The notes: generated by a model not told the origin, from the sequence alone. DNA of 64,000 bases from Streptomyces hyaluromycini (GCF_002217755.1 NZ_BCFL01000028.1:1-64000); one strand, 5' to 3'; positions 7,917-17,609 are shown, counted from the first letter of the stretch. Numbers and translations are program-made.

Positions 7917-9344
7917 CTACCGCACGCGTACGGGTGCTGCCGCCGGCCGCTCCGTGACCGGGTCGGCGGTGCGGGTCGCGCGGCGGACCGGGACGAGGAG
8001 GGCGGCCCCGGCGGCGGTCAGGCAGAACAGCGCGAGCAGGGCCCAGGCGTGGGTGTAGCCGGAGGCGTACGGCAGTCCGGAGGGCTGGAGCCGGCCGGTG
8101 ACCAGGACGCTGGTGAGCGCGGCGCCGATGGAGCCGCCGATGGTGCGGATGTTGGCGTTCATGCCGGTCGCGGCGCCGGTCTGCTCGGGCGGGACGCTGC
8201 CGACGATGAGGTTGGCCATCGAGGCGAAGGCCAGGCCGATGCCGAGGCCGAACAGGCCCGCGACGACGCCGATCTGCCACTCCTTGTCGTGCCAGAGGGT
8301 GAGGAAGCCGCAGGCCAGCGCGCCGAGCGCGGCTCCCGCGGTGAGCTGGGCCTTGGCGCCGACGCGGGGTTCCAGGCGGCCGCCGATGACGCCCGAGAGG
8401 AACATGGCGATGAGCATCGGCAGCATGAGCAGGCCGGACTCGGTGACGGTGGCGCCGAAGCCGTAGCCGGCCGAGGCGGGGGTCTGGACGAAGCCGGGCA
8501 GGAAGGACCAGATCGCGTACATGCCGGCGCCGAAGAGGAGGGCGGCCGTGTTGGTGGTCCAGACGGCGGGCAGCCGCATCACGCGCAGGTCGATGAGCGG
8601 GCTGGCGGAGCGGGACTCGGTGAGCAGCCAGACGGCGAACAGGACGACGGCCGTACCGAACAGGCCGAGCACCTTGGCCGAGCCCCAGCCCCACTGCCCG
8701 GCCTGGCTCAGCGGCAGCAGCAGCGCCACCAGCCAGGCGGAGAGCAGTCCGGCGCCGAGCCAGCTGACGCTGCCCCCGGCCCGCTTGGGCGACTCGGGAA
8801 CATAACGGGCGGCGATCAGGACGGTCGCCGCGACCACGCCGACCGGGATCCAGAACAGCCAGCGGTAGTCGAGCGCCGAGACGATCGGTCCGGCGGCCAC
8901 GATGCCGACGCCGCCGCCGGCCGCGATCACCGCGGACAGGTTGCTGATGCTGCCGCTGACCTCGGCCGGGGTGAACTCGTCCCGGATGATGCCGAAGGAG
9001 AGCGGGAACAGGGCGCCGCCGATGCCCTGGACGACCCGGGCGATGATCAGGACGCCGATGTTCGGCGCGAGCGCGGCGACGAGACAGCCGGCCAGGACGG
9101 CCAGCAGGACGGCGACGAGGGTGCGCTTCTTGCCGACCAGGTCGCCGACCCGGCCGAGTATCGGGGTGAAGACCGAGGCGGACAGCAGATAGGCCGTCAT
9201 CACCCAGGTCGCGGTGGACTGGGAGGTGTGCAGGGCGTGCTGGACGGTCGGCAGGGCCGGCGCGACCAGCGACTGGAGCATGGAGAACACGCCGGCACCG
9301 GTCGCGAGGACCGCGAAGGTGAGGCGGGTGGACTTCCGGGGCAT
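7917..9344 (-). CDS. MFS transporter, DHA2 (14-helix) family
   Basis: A 475-residue inner-membrane drug:proton antiporter of the DHA2 type. Motif A is seen as GRVGDLVGKKR (about residue 65) and the antiporter motif C region as GGGVGIVAAGPIVSALDYRW (about 150). The length fits 14 helices. The ribosome site GGAGAGG precedes the ATG. It is divergent from a TetR gene with three operator-like inverted repeats between them, so it is almost certainly repressed by that TetR and induced by its exported compound. The substrate is unknown. Confidence 0.9.
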   Translation of the reverse strand: MPRKSTRLTFAVLATGAGVFSMLQSLVAPALPTVQHALHTSQSTATWVMTAYLLSASVFTPILGRVGDLVGKKRTLVAVLLAVLAGCLVAALAPNIGVLIIARVVQGIGGALFPLSFGIIRDEFTPAEVSGSISNLSAVIAAGGGVGIVAAGPIVSALDYRWLFWIPVGVVAATVLIAARYVPESPKRAGGSVSWLGAGLLSAWLVALLLPLSQAGQWGWGSAKVLGLFGTAVVLFAVWLLTESRSASPLIDLRVMRLPAVWTTNTAALLFGAGMYAIWSFLPGFVQTPASAGYGFGATVTESGLLMLPMLIAMFLSGVIGGRLEPRVGAKAQLTAGAALGALACGFLTLWHDKEWQIGVVAGLFGLGIGLAFASMANLIVGSVPPEQTGAATGMNANIRTIGGSIGAALTSVLVTGRLQPSGLPYASGYTHAWALLALFCLTAAGAALLVPVRRATRTADPVTERPAAAPVRVR

Positions 9345-9461
9345 GAAAGGCCTCTCCGATATCGGAACGGAGGGAAAGGGTGAGGGAGACGTCCGTGAGC
9401 GTGCGGGAAGGGGACACCGGGCCGCGTCCGGCCATGGCGGTACCGCTCCGCACTGCTAAAG

Positions 9462-9528
9462 TGGAGGTACCCCTCCACTCTACTGGAGGCAACCCTCCGC
9501 TTCAACCGAAGTCGAGGAACACCTCCGG
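9462..9528. promoter_or_regulatory. Three TetR operator-like inverted repeats
   Basis: Three copies of a GGAGG/CCTCC-type palindrome lie between the divergent exporter and TetR genes: GTGGAGGTACCCCTCCAC at about 9461-9478, CTGGAGGCAACCCTCCG at about 9483-9499, and a weaker CGAGGAACACCTCCG at about 9513-9527. The repeats are 22-30 bp apart centre to centre, allowing cooperative binding. Confidence 0.65.
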
Positions 9529-9555
9529 TTCACCCTTGTCACGCGGGAGGCAGCA

Positions 9556-10134
9556 GTGACGGACAGCCCGTTCCCCGTCAGTGAGATCGTCGCGTCCCGC
9601 AGACCGCACCGTAAGGACGCGGCCCGCAACTACGACGCGCTGGTGACGGCCGCCCGCGAGGCGTTCGCCGAGCGCGGCGCGGACGTCTCCCTGGAGGACG
9701 TCGCCCGCCGCGCGGGGGTCGGGATCGGCACCCTGTACCGGAACTTCCCCACCCGCCGCGACCTCTTCGAGAGCGTCTACGCGGACGAGGTCAACGCGCT
9801 GTGCCGGGCCGCGGTGGACCTGGCCGGGCTGGAGCCGTGGGAGGCGCTGACGTCGTGGCTGGACCGTTTCACCGGCTACATGGTCACCAAGCGGGCCGTC
9901 CGCGAGGCCCTGAACGACGAGTCGGAGATCTTCCAGGCCTGCCGTGACTCGATGTACGCGGCCGGCGGCCCGCTGATGGAGCGGGCCCAGAAGGCGGGCG
10001 CGGTCCGCACCGACATGGAGATCGGCGACCTGCTCCGCATGGTCTCCGGCATCACGGCGACGGCCTTCGACGACGACGCCCAGCGCAACCGCGTCCTCGG
10101 CATCGCCCTGGACGGGGTGCGCGCCGGCCGGTAG
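9556..10134 (+). CDS. TetR family transcriptional repressor
   Basis: A 192-residue TetR regulator. The N-terminal helix-turn-helix covers about residues 20-65, with the family motif VARRAGVGIGTLYRNFPTRR. The C-terminal ligand domain is Ala/Leu-rich. The GTG start is preceded by GGGAGG. It probably binds the three inverted repeats just upstream, repressing both itself and the divergent DHA2 exporter until a ligand appears. Confidence 0.9.
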   Translation: MTDSPFPVSEIVASRRPHRKDAARNYDALVTAAREAFAERGADVSLEDVARRAGVGIGTLYRNFPTRRDLFESVYADEVNALCRAAVDLAGLEPWEALTSWLDRFTGYMVTKRAVREALNDESEIFQACRDSMYAAGGPLMERAQKAGAVRTDMEIGDLLRMVSGITATAFDDDAQRNRVLGIALDGVRAGR

Positions 10135-10214
10135 GGAGTCCCGCGGCCGGCCGGACCTCCGGCCACCCGCCAGAGGCTTCCGAGCCCGCAGAGCTTTCAG
10201 AGCCTGCAGAGCTT

Positions 10215-11465
10215 TCAGAGTTTCACGACGATGAGCGCGACGTCGTCCCGGCCGCCGCTGGCGACGCCCAGGCGGGCCAGCACGGTGTCGGCGAGCTGTT
10301 CGGCGCCCAGGTGGATGAACGCTCCCAGAACGGCGGCCAGTTGCCCCAGGCCGACGTCGATGTCCTGGTCCCGCCGCTCGATGAGCCCGTCGGTGTACAG
10401 GACGAGGGTGTCACCGGGCTTGTACGGCAGGATCGCCTGCGGGCGGGGGACGTGCTGCGGGCGGGCGCCGAGCGGCGGGTCGGTGGCCTGGTCCAGCAGT
10501 TCGCAGCTGCCGTCGGGGTGGACGAGCATCGGCGGCGGATGGCCCGCACTGCTGTAGGTGATCAGACGGCTGCGCATGTCGACGACCGCCTTGACGGCGG
10601 TGGTGCCCAGCGCCCCCTCGACGGACCTGGCGTACAGGCCGAGGACCTCCAGGGCCTGGGCGGGGCGTTCCAGCGCCCGGATGGCGGCGGACAGGGCGCT
10701 GCGGAGCATGCCCATGACGGCCGCTGCCTCAAGGCCGTGGCCGATGACGTCACCGACCGCGACGGCGAGCCGGTCGGGCGGGATGTCGACGACGTCGTAC
10801 CAGTCGCCGCAGACGTTGAGGGAGCCGGTGGCGGGCAGGTAGCGCACCGCGATGTCGCGGTGGTGGGCCAGGTCGGGGGCGTGCAGCATGGCTTCCTGGA
10901 GGGCGACGGCGACCTCGCGTTCGCGGGTGTGGGCCTGCCGGAGTTCCTCGTTCAGGCGTTGCAGCTCCCGGGCCCGTACATACAGTTCCGCCTCCAGCGC
11001 CTGTGTTTCCTGCGGATGCTCCGTCGCCCGGATGCCGTCGGGGTGGGCGGCCCGGTACTCCTTGACGAACGCGGTGACGTCCTCCACCCGGTGGATGATG
11101 TAGGTCACCTGCCCTTCCGGGCCGAGCACGGGGGTGTTCACCGGGGACCACCAGCGCTCCACGAAGACTCCGGGCCGGCCCATGACGGGGATGTCGTACT
11201 TCTGCAGCGCCATCGTGTCGGACCGGCCGGTGGCGAGGACCCGGTGCAGGGAGGCACCGAGATTCTTGACCCCGTCGGCGTCCGGGTCGGCGGGGTTGTC
11301 CGGGAACGCGGTGAAGATGTGCCGACCGAGCAGGTCCTCCCGGGTGCGTCCGGTGGCCGCCAGATAGGCCCGGTTCACATCGACGATGACCAGGTCCGGA
11401 CCCAGTACCAGATACGGGCTCGGTGTCGCGGCGAACAGCGCCGTGTGATCAACCCGCGATGCCAC
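10215..11465 (-). CDS. PAS domain SpoIIE-family protein phosphatase
   Basis: The protein has 416 residues from the GTG at 11465, which has AAGGAG eight bases upstream. A longer frame exists, but its extension is repeat-derived Arg/Pro sequence. An N-terminal PAS fold (about residues 5-135, beginning ALFAATPSPYLVLGPDL) is followed by a short helical linker rich in Glu and Arg. A PP2C/SpoIIE phosphatase domain (about 195-416) then carries NVCGDWYDVV, AVGDVIGHG and LVLYTDGLIE. It should dephosphorylate an anti-anti-sigma (STAS) partner in response to a small-molecule or redox signal sensed by PAS. No sigma or STAS gene is adjacent. Confidence 0.88.
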   Translation of the reverse strand: MASRVDHTALFAATPSPYLVLGPDLVIVDVNRAYLAATGRTREDLLGRHIFTAFPDNPADPDADGVKNLGASLHRVLATGRSDTMALQKYDIPVMGRPGVFVERWWSPVNTPVLGPEGQVTYIIHRVEDVTAFVKEYRAAHPDGIRATEHPQETQALEAELYVRARELQRLNEELRQAHTREREVAVALQEAMLHAPDLAHHRDIAVRYLPATGSLNVCGDWYDVVDIPPDRLAVAVGDVIGHGLEAAAVMGMLRSALSAAIRALERPAQALEVLGLYARSVEGALGTTAVKAVVDMRSRLITYSSAGHPPPMLVHPDGSCELLDQATDPPLGARPQHVPRPQAILPYKPGDTLVLYTDGLIERRDQDIDVGLGQLAAVLGAFIHLGAEQLADTVLARLGVASGGRDDVALIVVKL

Positions 11466-11835
11466 CGCTGACGCTCCTTCCCGCCTCAACGGCTTCATCC
11501 TCAATCTACGGTCGGTCCTGCGGCTCTGCCCGCCGTGCGGCATCGGCGGGCGCGGCCCCGCGGGCCTGCCGGGGGGGGCGGGCCCGCGGGCCTGCCGGGG
11601 CGCGGCCCAGCGGGCCTGCCGGGGCGCGGCCCAGCGGGGCCGGGCGCGTGAACCCGGCGAGCCGGCGCGGGCCGTGCCAGGCTGGGAATCCGGCCGGCGG
11701 ACCCGCGAGGTGGCACCGGACCAGCGAGGTGGCACCGGCCCCCGAGGTGCCGCCGGGCCCGCGAGGTGCCGACGGGCCCGCGCGGCGATCACGTCCGCCG
11801 GGGCCGTGTGTCGACGCTGGGGACGGTGAGTACGG
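11466..11835. repeat. Repeat-rich divergent intergenic region
   Basis: About 370 bp separate the PAS phosphatase from the cyclase gene. At 11549-11645 there are four imperfect copies of a roughly 24-bp unit with core GCGGGCCTGCCGGGG. At about 11700-11790 there are four copies of a roughly 20-bp unit with core CGAGGTGSCRCCGG, related to the array at 30340-30600. Promoters for both flanking genes must also lie here, but I cannot place them. Confidence 0.6.
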
Positions 11836-12804
11836 ATGAGCACGAGCTCTGCGGACGGCCCGGATCCCGGTCCCGCCGAGGCCGCGAACGGACCCGCCGT
11901 CTCCCGCGGGGAGTTCGACGCGCTCTTCGAGGCGGTCCGCACCTGGGGCCGCTGGACCCCGGCCGACCGCGGCGCCTGGAACCGGGTGACCGCGGAGCGG
12001 GTACGACGGGCCACGGACGCCGTGCGGTCCGGTCAGGTCGTGCCGCTGGCGCTGCCCTGGAACACCGTGCCCGGCCCCGACAACCCCAGGCCCGCCCTGC
12101 ACCACATGACCGATCTCGGTGACGTGGAGAGCCCGGAGCCCGCCACCCACAAGGACTTCATCGCCGCCGACTACCACGGCAAGGCCGTCACCCACCTCGA
12201 CGCCCTGTGCCATGTCGCCTACCGGGGGCAGCTGTACGACGGCCGGACGGCGAAGGACGTCGTCGGCGCGGCGGGGGCCCGCTTCGGAGCGGTGTCGGCG
12301 CTCGGCCCCCTCGTCACGCGGGGCGTGCTCCTCGACCTCCCCGCCGTCCTGGGGATCCGCTGGCTGGAGCCGGGGCTGGCGGTGCACGCGGAGGACATCC
12401 TCGCCGCGGAAGAGGCATTTGGCGTGCGGATCGGCGAGGGCGACGCGCTGCTCCTGCGCTCCGGGCAGACCCGCCGCCGGGCGGACCTCGGCGCCTGGGA
12501 CCCGGGCGCGGCCGCCGCGGGCCTCCACGTGGACGCCGTACCGCTGCTGGCCGAGCGCGGCATCGCGCTGCTCGGCGGTGACGGCGACAGTGACGTACGG
12601 CCCTCCCCCGTGGACGGGGTGCACTCGCCCGTCCATGCCCTGGTCGTGGCCGCGATGGGGGTGCCGCTGCTGGACAACCTCGATCTGGAGGCCCTGTCGG
12701 CAGCGACGGCCCGTGCGGGGCGGCACGCGTTCCTGCTCGTCGTGGCGCCGCTGAACATCCCGGGCGGAACGGGCTCGCCGGTCAACCCGGTCGCTGTTCT
12801 GTGA
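11836..12804 (+). CDS. Cyclase family protein (kynurenine-formamidase-like)
   Basis: The protein has 322 residues and belongs to the metal-dependent cyclase/formamidase family (PF04199 type). The signature is AADYHGKAVTHLDALCHVAY around residues 113-132, where the His/Asp residues bind metal. A second conserved block, GIALLGGDGDSDVRPS, lies near residue 248. Length fits the longer bacterial members that act on amides or lactones. The gene stands alone downstream of the repeat-rich region. The substrate is not evident. Confidence 0.85.
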   Translation: MSTSSADGPDPGPAEAANGPAVSRGEFDALFEAVRTWGRWTPADRGAWNRVTAERVRRATDAVRSGQVVPLALPWNTVPGPDNPRPALHHMTDLGDVESPEPATHKDFIAADYHGKAVTHLDALCHVAYRGQLYDGRTAKDVVGAAGARFGAVSALGPLVTRGVLLDLPAVLGIRWLEPGLAVHAEDILAAEEAFGVRIGEGDALLLRSGQTRRRADLGAWDPGAAAAGLHVDAVPLLAERGIALLGGDGDSDVRPSPVDGVHSPVHALVVAAMGVPLLDNLDLEALSAATARAGRHAFLLVVAPLNIPGGTGSPVNPVAVL

Positions 12805-12890
12805 CTCCAGATGCCAAATGTCCCTAATTTTGCATATGTCTCATCGCTTCGGGGGAAATGACTTAGAAGGGACGAACTCTGCAGGCGCGA

Positions 12891-15839
12891 GTGAGGCGAA
12901 GCGTGGTTCGGGGCGGCGGGAAAACGATACCGACGGGGCGTGCGACAGACGGCAAAGGGCCCGCACGTTCGCGTGAGCGCTTCCTGCAGGGCGAGGCGGT
13001 CGAAGCCGGCGTACGCGCCCCCATCTCGAACTCGTGGCAGCGCTGCCGGGCCCTGGGACTCTCCCCCGACCAGCCCGGACTGCCCTTCCGGGACGACTTC
13101 GAACGGGACGCCCGGATCATCCGCGCGGCCGTGCCGGTGCTCGACTGGCTGCAGTCCGTGTTCGCCGGCAGCAGGATGAACATCTCCGTGGCCGATGCCA
13201 ACGGGACCGTCCTGCTGCGCCGCTTCGGGGAGACGTCCCTGGCCGGCAGCCTCCCGGCGTTCCAGCGCGTCCCCGGGTTCGTGTTCGCCGAGCGGTACGC
13301 CGGCACCAACGGGATCGGGCTCGCCCTGGCGGAGCGGCAACTCGTCCAGGTCTACGGCGCCGAGCACTTCGCCGAGCGCGCGCAGGGCAACGCCTGCCGG
13401 GCACTGCCCGTCCGCGACCCGATCAGCGGCCGCATCGAGGGCGTCCTGTGCCTCGGCTACCCGCGCAACGCCGAGGACCCGGCGCTGGCCACCCTGATAC
13501 GCCGGGCCGCCCACGCCATCGAGAAGCGGCTGCTCGGACAGAGTTCCGAACGTGAGCGCGCCCTGCTCCGCGCATACCTCGACACCGGCGCCGAGACCAC
13601 CGCCGGACCTCACCGCAGCGTCGGGGTCGGCGAGCTGACCCCCGGGATGCGCCCCAGCGACCGGGCGGTCCTGATGGAAAAGGCCGCCGAGCTGATCTCC
13701 TGCGCACAGCGGGCCGCGGTCCACGTGACCCTCTCCGACGGCCGGCGGGTCACGCTGGTGAGCCGTCCGATGACGACCGCCACCGGGGTGGAAGGCTTCG
13801 TCACCGAGGCCATCCTGCCCGGCCCCGCACGGCACGAGCCCCTCCTCGTCCCGTGGGCTGCCGAGCAGCCGCCGCGCCTCACCCTGGTCCCCGCCGAGTC
13901 CGCCCGCGACACCGCCGCGCCCGCCGAAGCCGGCGCAGCCGCCGAACCCGCCGTCCCCGCGGTCCCCGTCATCCCGGCGGTCCCCGTCATCCCGTCGTCC
14001 GCGGCCGTTCCCCTCGCCGCGGCGCCCGGCCCGGCACCCGGCACGGCGGCACCCGGCCTCGTACCCCTCCGAGCCGATGCGCGCGGCACCGACGCGCCGA
14101 CGGGCGGCAGTCGCGGCTCGCCGCCCCCGGCAAGGGGGCTCGTGCTGGTAGGAGAGCCGCACGTGGGGCGGTACGCCCTCGCCGCGCGTCGCCGTCTGGA
14201 ACTGCTGACCGACGCCAGCACCCGCATCGGGACCACCCTCGACGTGCGCCGTACCGCCGAGGAACTCGCCGAGACGGCGGTGCCACGGCTCGCCGACTAC
14301 GTCACGATCGACCTGCCCGAGGCCGTGCTGCGGGGCGAGGAGGCCGCCGACCCCTTCTCCGACCTGTACCGCACGGTGGTCCACGGCATCGACGACGACT
14401 GTCCGTTCCACCCGGTCGGCAAACGTATCGACTACAACCCGGCCACCCCGCACCTGCGCTGCCTGACCAGCGGGCAGGCGGTGCTGGAACCGGACCTGAG
14501 GACCGCCGTGGGCTGGCGCGCCCACGACCCGCAGCGCACCGAGGTGATGCTGACCCACGTCCACTCGCTCATCGCCGTCCCCCTCGTGGCCCGCGGCGTC
14601 ACCCTCGGCGTGGCCGCGTTCTACCGCGGGCGGCATCCCGCGCCCTTCGACGACGACGACCGTTCACTCGTCCAGGAACTCGCCGGCCGCGCGGCCCTGT
14701 CCATCGACAACGCCCGGCGCTACACCCGGGAGCGCAGCATGGTCCTGGCGCTGCAGCGCAGCCTGCTCCCGCAGGGGCTGCCGGACCAGGACGCCGTCGA
14801 CGTGGCGCATCGCTACCTGCCCGCGGAGTCCGACGTGGGCGGCGACTGGTACGACGTCATCCCCCTCTCCGGCACCCGGGTCGGCCTCCTGGTCGGTGAC
14901 GTCGTGGGCCACGGCATGCTCTCGGCCGCCACCATGGGACGGCTGTGCACCGCCGCACGCAGCTACGCCGAACTCGACTTCTCCCCGGACGAGGTCCTCA
15001 CCCACCTCGACAACCTGGTGGGACGCCTCGACCGGGAGGCGACCCCCGACGCGGGCGAGGCGGGCATCTTCGGGGCGACCTGCCTGTACGCCGTCTACGA
15101 CCCGACCACGCAGCAGTGCACCATGGCCCGCGCCGGGCATCCGCCGCCCGCCCTCGTCCACCCCGACGGCACGGTCTCCTTCCCCGACATACCCGCCGGG
15201 CCCCCGCTGGGCCTCGGCGGCCTGCCCTTCGAAGCCGTCGACATCGACCTCCCCGAGGACAGCCGGCTGGTCCTCTACACCGACGGGCTCATCGAGAGCC
15301 GGACCCGAGACGCCGACATGGTCCTCGACCGGTTGCGGGGCGCCCTCGCCCACCCGGACCGCACGCCCGAGGAGATCTGCGAGACGGTCCTGGACACCGT
15401 GGCGCCGGTCCACCCCCGTGACGACATCGCCCTTCTCGTCGCCCGTACCCACGCCCTGGCCCCCCAGCGGATGGCCACCTGGGACCTGCCCGCCGACCCT
15501 TCGCTCGTCAGCGAAGTCCGCGCGTCGGCTCTGCGCCGGCTGGCCGACTGGGGACTGGAAGAGGCCGGGTTCGCCGCGGAGTTGGTGCTGAGCGAGCTGG
15601 TCACCAACGCCATCCGCCACGGCTCCGGTCCCGTCCGGGTACGTCTGCTGCACAGCCGCACCCTGATCTGCGAGGTCTCCGACTGCAGCAACACCGCCCC
15701 GCACCTGCGCCGGGCGGCCACCACCGACGAGGGCGGCCGCGGCCTGTTCCTGGTGGCCCAGCTGGCACGGAGCTGGGGCACCCGCTACCTCCGGCAGGGC
15801 AAGGTCATCTGGGCCGAGTGCGGGCTCGACGCCGCCTGA
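12891..15839 (+). CDS. GAF-GAF-SpoIIE phosphatase-HATPase multidomain regulator
   Basis: A 982-residue cytoplasmic signalling protein. Residues about 45-215 resemble the GAF sensor of AcoR-type activators (ISNSWQRCRALGLSP, then YAGTNGIGLALAE). A Pro/Ala-rich linker with repeated PAVPVIP lies about 345-425. A second GAF (about 435-620) starts RRRLELLTDASTRIGTTLDV. A PP2C/SpoIIE phosphatase (about 635-845) has DVGGDWYDVIPL and VGDVVGHG. A RsbW-like HATPase domain (about 855-982) has LSELVTNAIRHGSG and DEGGRGLFLVAQLA. It could both dephosphorylate a STAS protein and bind or phosphorylate it. The GTG start is not certain, as no strong ribosome site is seen. Confidence 0.85.
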   Translation: MRRSVVRGGGKTIPTGRATDGKGPARSRERFLQGEAVEAGVRAPISNSWQRCRALGLSPDQPGLPFRDDFERDARIIRAAVPVLDWLQSVFAGSRMNISVADANGTVLLRRFGETSLAGSLPAFQRVPGFVFAERYAGTNGIGLALAERQLVQVYGAEHFAERAQGNACRALPVRDPISGRIEGVLCLGYPRNAEDPALATLIRRAAHAIEKRLLGQSSERERALLRAYLDTGAETTAGPHRSVGVGELTPGMRPSDRAVLMEKAAELISCAQRAAVHVTLSDGRRVTLVSRPMTTATGVEGFVTEAILPGPARHEPLLVPWAAEQPPRLTLVPAESARDTAAPAEAGAAAEPAVPAVPVIPAVPVIPSSAAVPLAAAPGPAPGTAAPGLVPLRADARGTDAPTGGSRGSPPPARGLVLVGEPHVGRYALAARRRLELLTDASTRIGTTLDVRRTAEELAETAVPRLADYVTIDLPEAVLRGEEAADPFSDLYRTVVHGIDDDCPFHPVGKRIDYNPATPHLRCLTSGQAVLEPDLRTAVGWRAHDPQRTEVMLTHVHSLIAVPLVARGVTLGVAAFYRGRHPAPFDDDDRSLVQELAGRAALSIDNARRYTRERSMVLALQRSLLPQGLPDQDAVDVAHRYLPAESDVGGDWYDVIPLSGTRVGLLVGDVVGHGMLSAATMGRLCTAARSYAELDFSPDEVLTHLDNLVGRLDREATPDAGEAGIFGATCLYAVYDPTTQQCTMARAGHPPPALVHPDGTVSFPDIPAGPPLGLGGLPFEAVDIDLPEDSRLVLYTDGLIESRTRDADMVLDRLRGALAHPDRTPEEICETVLDTVAPVHPRDDIALLVARTHALAPQRMATWDLPADPSLVSEVRASALRRLADWGLEEAGFAAELVLSELVTNAIRHGSGPVRVRLLHSRTLICEVSDCSNTAPHLRRAATTDEGGRGLFLVAQLARSWGTRYLRQGKVIWAECGLDAA

Positions 15840-16049
15840 GGCCAGGGACACGGCCGACACGGCCCGACAACAGCCGACGCGGCCGCCCACGGGCGTCACG
15901 GCTGACGCGGGCGTCACGCTGACCCGTTGGTGTCATCGGGCGCACCGAATCCGGAATACATGCCTCAAATCCGTAATGACATGACGTGTCGCACTAGTAT
16001 CGCGGCGAGAGTCGGGAAGAAATCGCCAGGCCGACCCCCGGAGATGTCC

Positions 16050-17609
16050 GTGCACGACCCTCCCGACACCCCCGAGCAGGCGGTCACCACCTTCGGAGCC
16101 CTGGGGGCCGACCCCCTGGTACGGATCCGCGGGCTCGCCAAGCGGTTCGGCGGGACGCGCGCGCTGGACGGGGTCGACCTCGACGTCCGGGCCGGCAGCG
16201 TCCTCGCCCTCCTCGGTCCCAACGGTGCCGGAAAGTCCACGCTCATCAAGGTGCTCGCGGGGGTCCATCGTGCCGACGCGGGCCGGATCACGGTGGCCGG
16301 GCACTCGCTCGGCAGTAGCGCCGCCGCCCGCAGCATGTCCTTCATCCACCAGGACCTCGGGCTCGTGGAGTGGATGACCGTCGCCGAGAACATCGCCCTG
16401 ACCGCCGGATATCCGCGCCGCGCGGGGCTGATCTCCTGGCGGCGGACCCGGGAGCGCTGCGCCGAGGCCCTGGAAACGGTCGCCGGGCACCTCGACCCGG
16501 ACACGCCGGTCGCCCGGCTCGGTCCCGCCGAGCGTTCGCTGGTCGCCGTCGGCCGGGCCCTTGCGACCCGCGCGCGACTCCTCGTACTCGACGAGCCGAC
16601 CGCCCGCCTGCCCGCCGCGGACTGCGCCCGGCTCTTCCGGGTGCTGCACGTCCTGCGGGACCGGGGGCACGGCATCCTCTACGTCACCCACCGCATGGAC
16701 GAGGTGTACCAGGTGGCCGACACCTTCGCCGTGCTGCGCGACGGCCGGCTCGTCAGCCAGGGCCCGCTGGCGGGCCTCAGTCCCGCCCGGCTGGTCCACG
16801 ACATCGTCGGCGAGGAACAGCCGGCCCGCCCGCTCCCCGTGACCGCCCCCGTGGGCGGCCCGGCCGTCCTGGCCCTCGACGGCGCACGGACCGCCGGCAC
16901 GGCGGCGGTGACCCTGGAACTGAGGGCCGGGGAGGCGCTTGGCCTGGTCGGGCTGTCGGGCGCGGGGCAGGTGGAGCTGGGCCGCGCGCTGGCCGGCGCC
17001 CGGCCGTTCCTCGGCGGCCGGGTCCTGCTGGGCGGCCGGCCCTACCGGCCCCGCACGGTCACCGACGCCGTCGCCGCCGGGGTCGGCTTCGTGCCCGGGG
17101 ACCGGCAGCGGGAGGGCTGTGCCATGGGGCTGACCGTGCGCGAGAACCTGCTGGCCAATCCCCGGGCGGGCGGTCCGCGCGCACCGCGCTGGATCGGCCC
17201 CCGCCGTGAGCGGGCCCGGGCCGCGGAGCTGATCGAACGGTTCGCGGTGCGTCCCCGCGACGGCGAGGCACCGCTCGCCGCCCTGTCCGGCGGCAACCAG
17301 CAGAAGGTCCTGATCGGCCGGTGGTTCAGGGCGGATCTGCGCCTGTTGATCCTGGAGGAGCCGACCGCGAGCGTGGACGTCGGCGCCAAGGCCGCGGTCC
17401 ACCGCCTGCTCGACGAGGCGCTGGCCGGCGGTCTCGCGGTCGTGCTCGTCTCGACCGACTTCGAGGAGGTGACGGGCGTGTGCCGGCGTGCCCTGGTGTT
17501 CGTCCGCGGCCACGTGGCCGCCGAGCTGAGCGGTACGGACCTCACGGTCACGGGGCTCGCCCGGGCGGCCTCGGCCCTGCCGGCCCCCGGAACGACCACG
17601 GACTCATGA
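16050..17609 (+). CDS. Sugar ABC transporter ATP-binding protein (RbsA-like)
   Basis: The protein has 519 residues and two fused nucleotide-binding domains. Domain 1 has Walker A GPNGAGKST (about residue 60) and Walker B LLVLDEPTAR, but its signature loop reads LGPAERSL, a degenerate form. Domain 2 has the degenerate GLSGAGQVELG P-loop typical of RbsA second domains and a good signature LSGGNQQK. GGAG at 16040-16043 favours the GTG at 16050; an ATG at 16044 is in frame but too close. The stop overlaps the permease start (ATGA). It energises import of a sugar-like solute. Confidence 0.88.
   Translation: MHDPPDTPEQAVTTFGALGADPLVRIRGLAKRFGGTRALDGVDLDVRAGSVLALLGPNGAGKSTLIKVLAGVHRADAGRITVAGHSLGSSAAARSMSFIHQDLGLVEWMTVAENIALTAGYPRRAGLISWRRTRERCAEALETVAGHLDPDTPVARLGPAERSLVAVGRALATRARLLVLDEPTARLPAADCARLFRVLHVLRDRGHGILYVTHRMDEVYQVADTFAVLRDGRLVSQGPLAGLSPARLVHDIVGEEQPARPLPVTAPVGGPAVLALDGARTAGTAAVTLELRAGEALGLVGLSGAGQVELGRALAGARPFLGGRVLLGGRPYRPRTVTDAVAAGVGFVPGDRQREGCAMGLTVRENLLANPRAGGPRAPRWIGPRRERARAAELIERFAVRPRDGEAPLAALSGGNQQKVLIGRWFRADLRLLILEEPTASVDVGAKAAVHRLLDEALAGGLAVVLVSTDFEEVTGVCRRALVFVRGHVAAELSGTDLTVTGLARAASALPAPGTTTDS

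Noticed and set aside
12891..13500. Sigma-54 activator of AcoR type
   Set aside because: The N-terminal GAF is AcoR-like, but no AAA+ sigma-54 interaction domain follows; the protein continues into SpoIIE and HATPase domains.
12219..14636. An 805-codon minus-strand frame
   Set aside because: It lies opposite two well-supported genes (cyclase and the GAF-SpoIIE protein) and has no family motif; typical G+C shadow.
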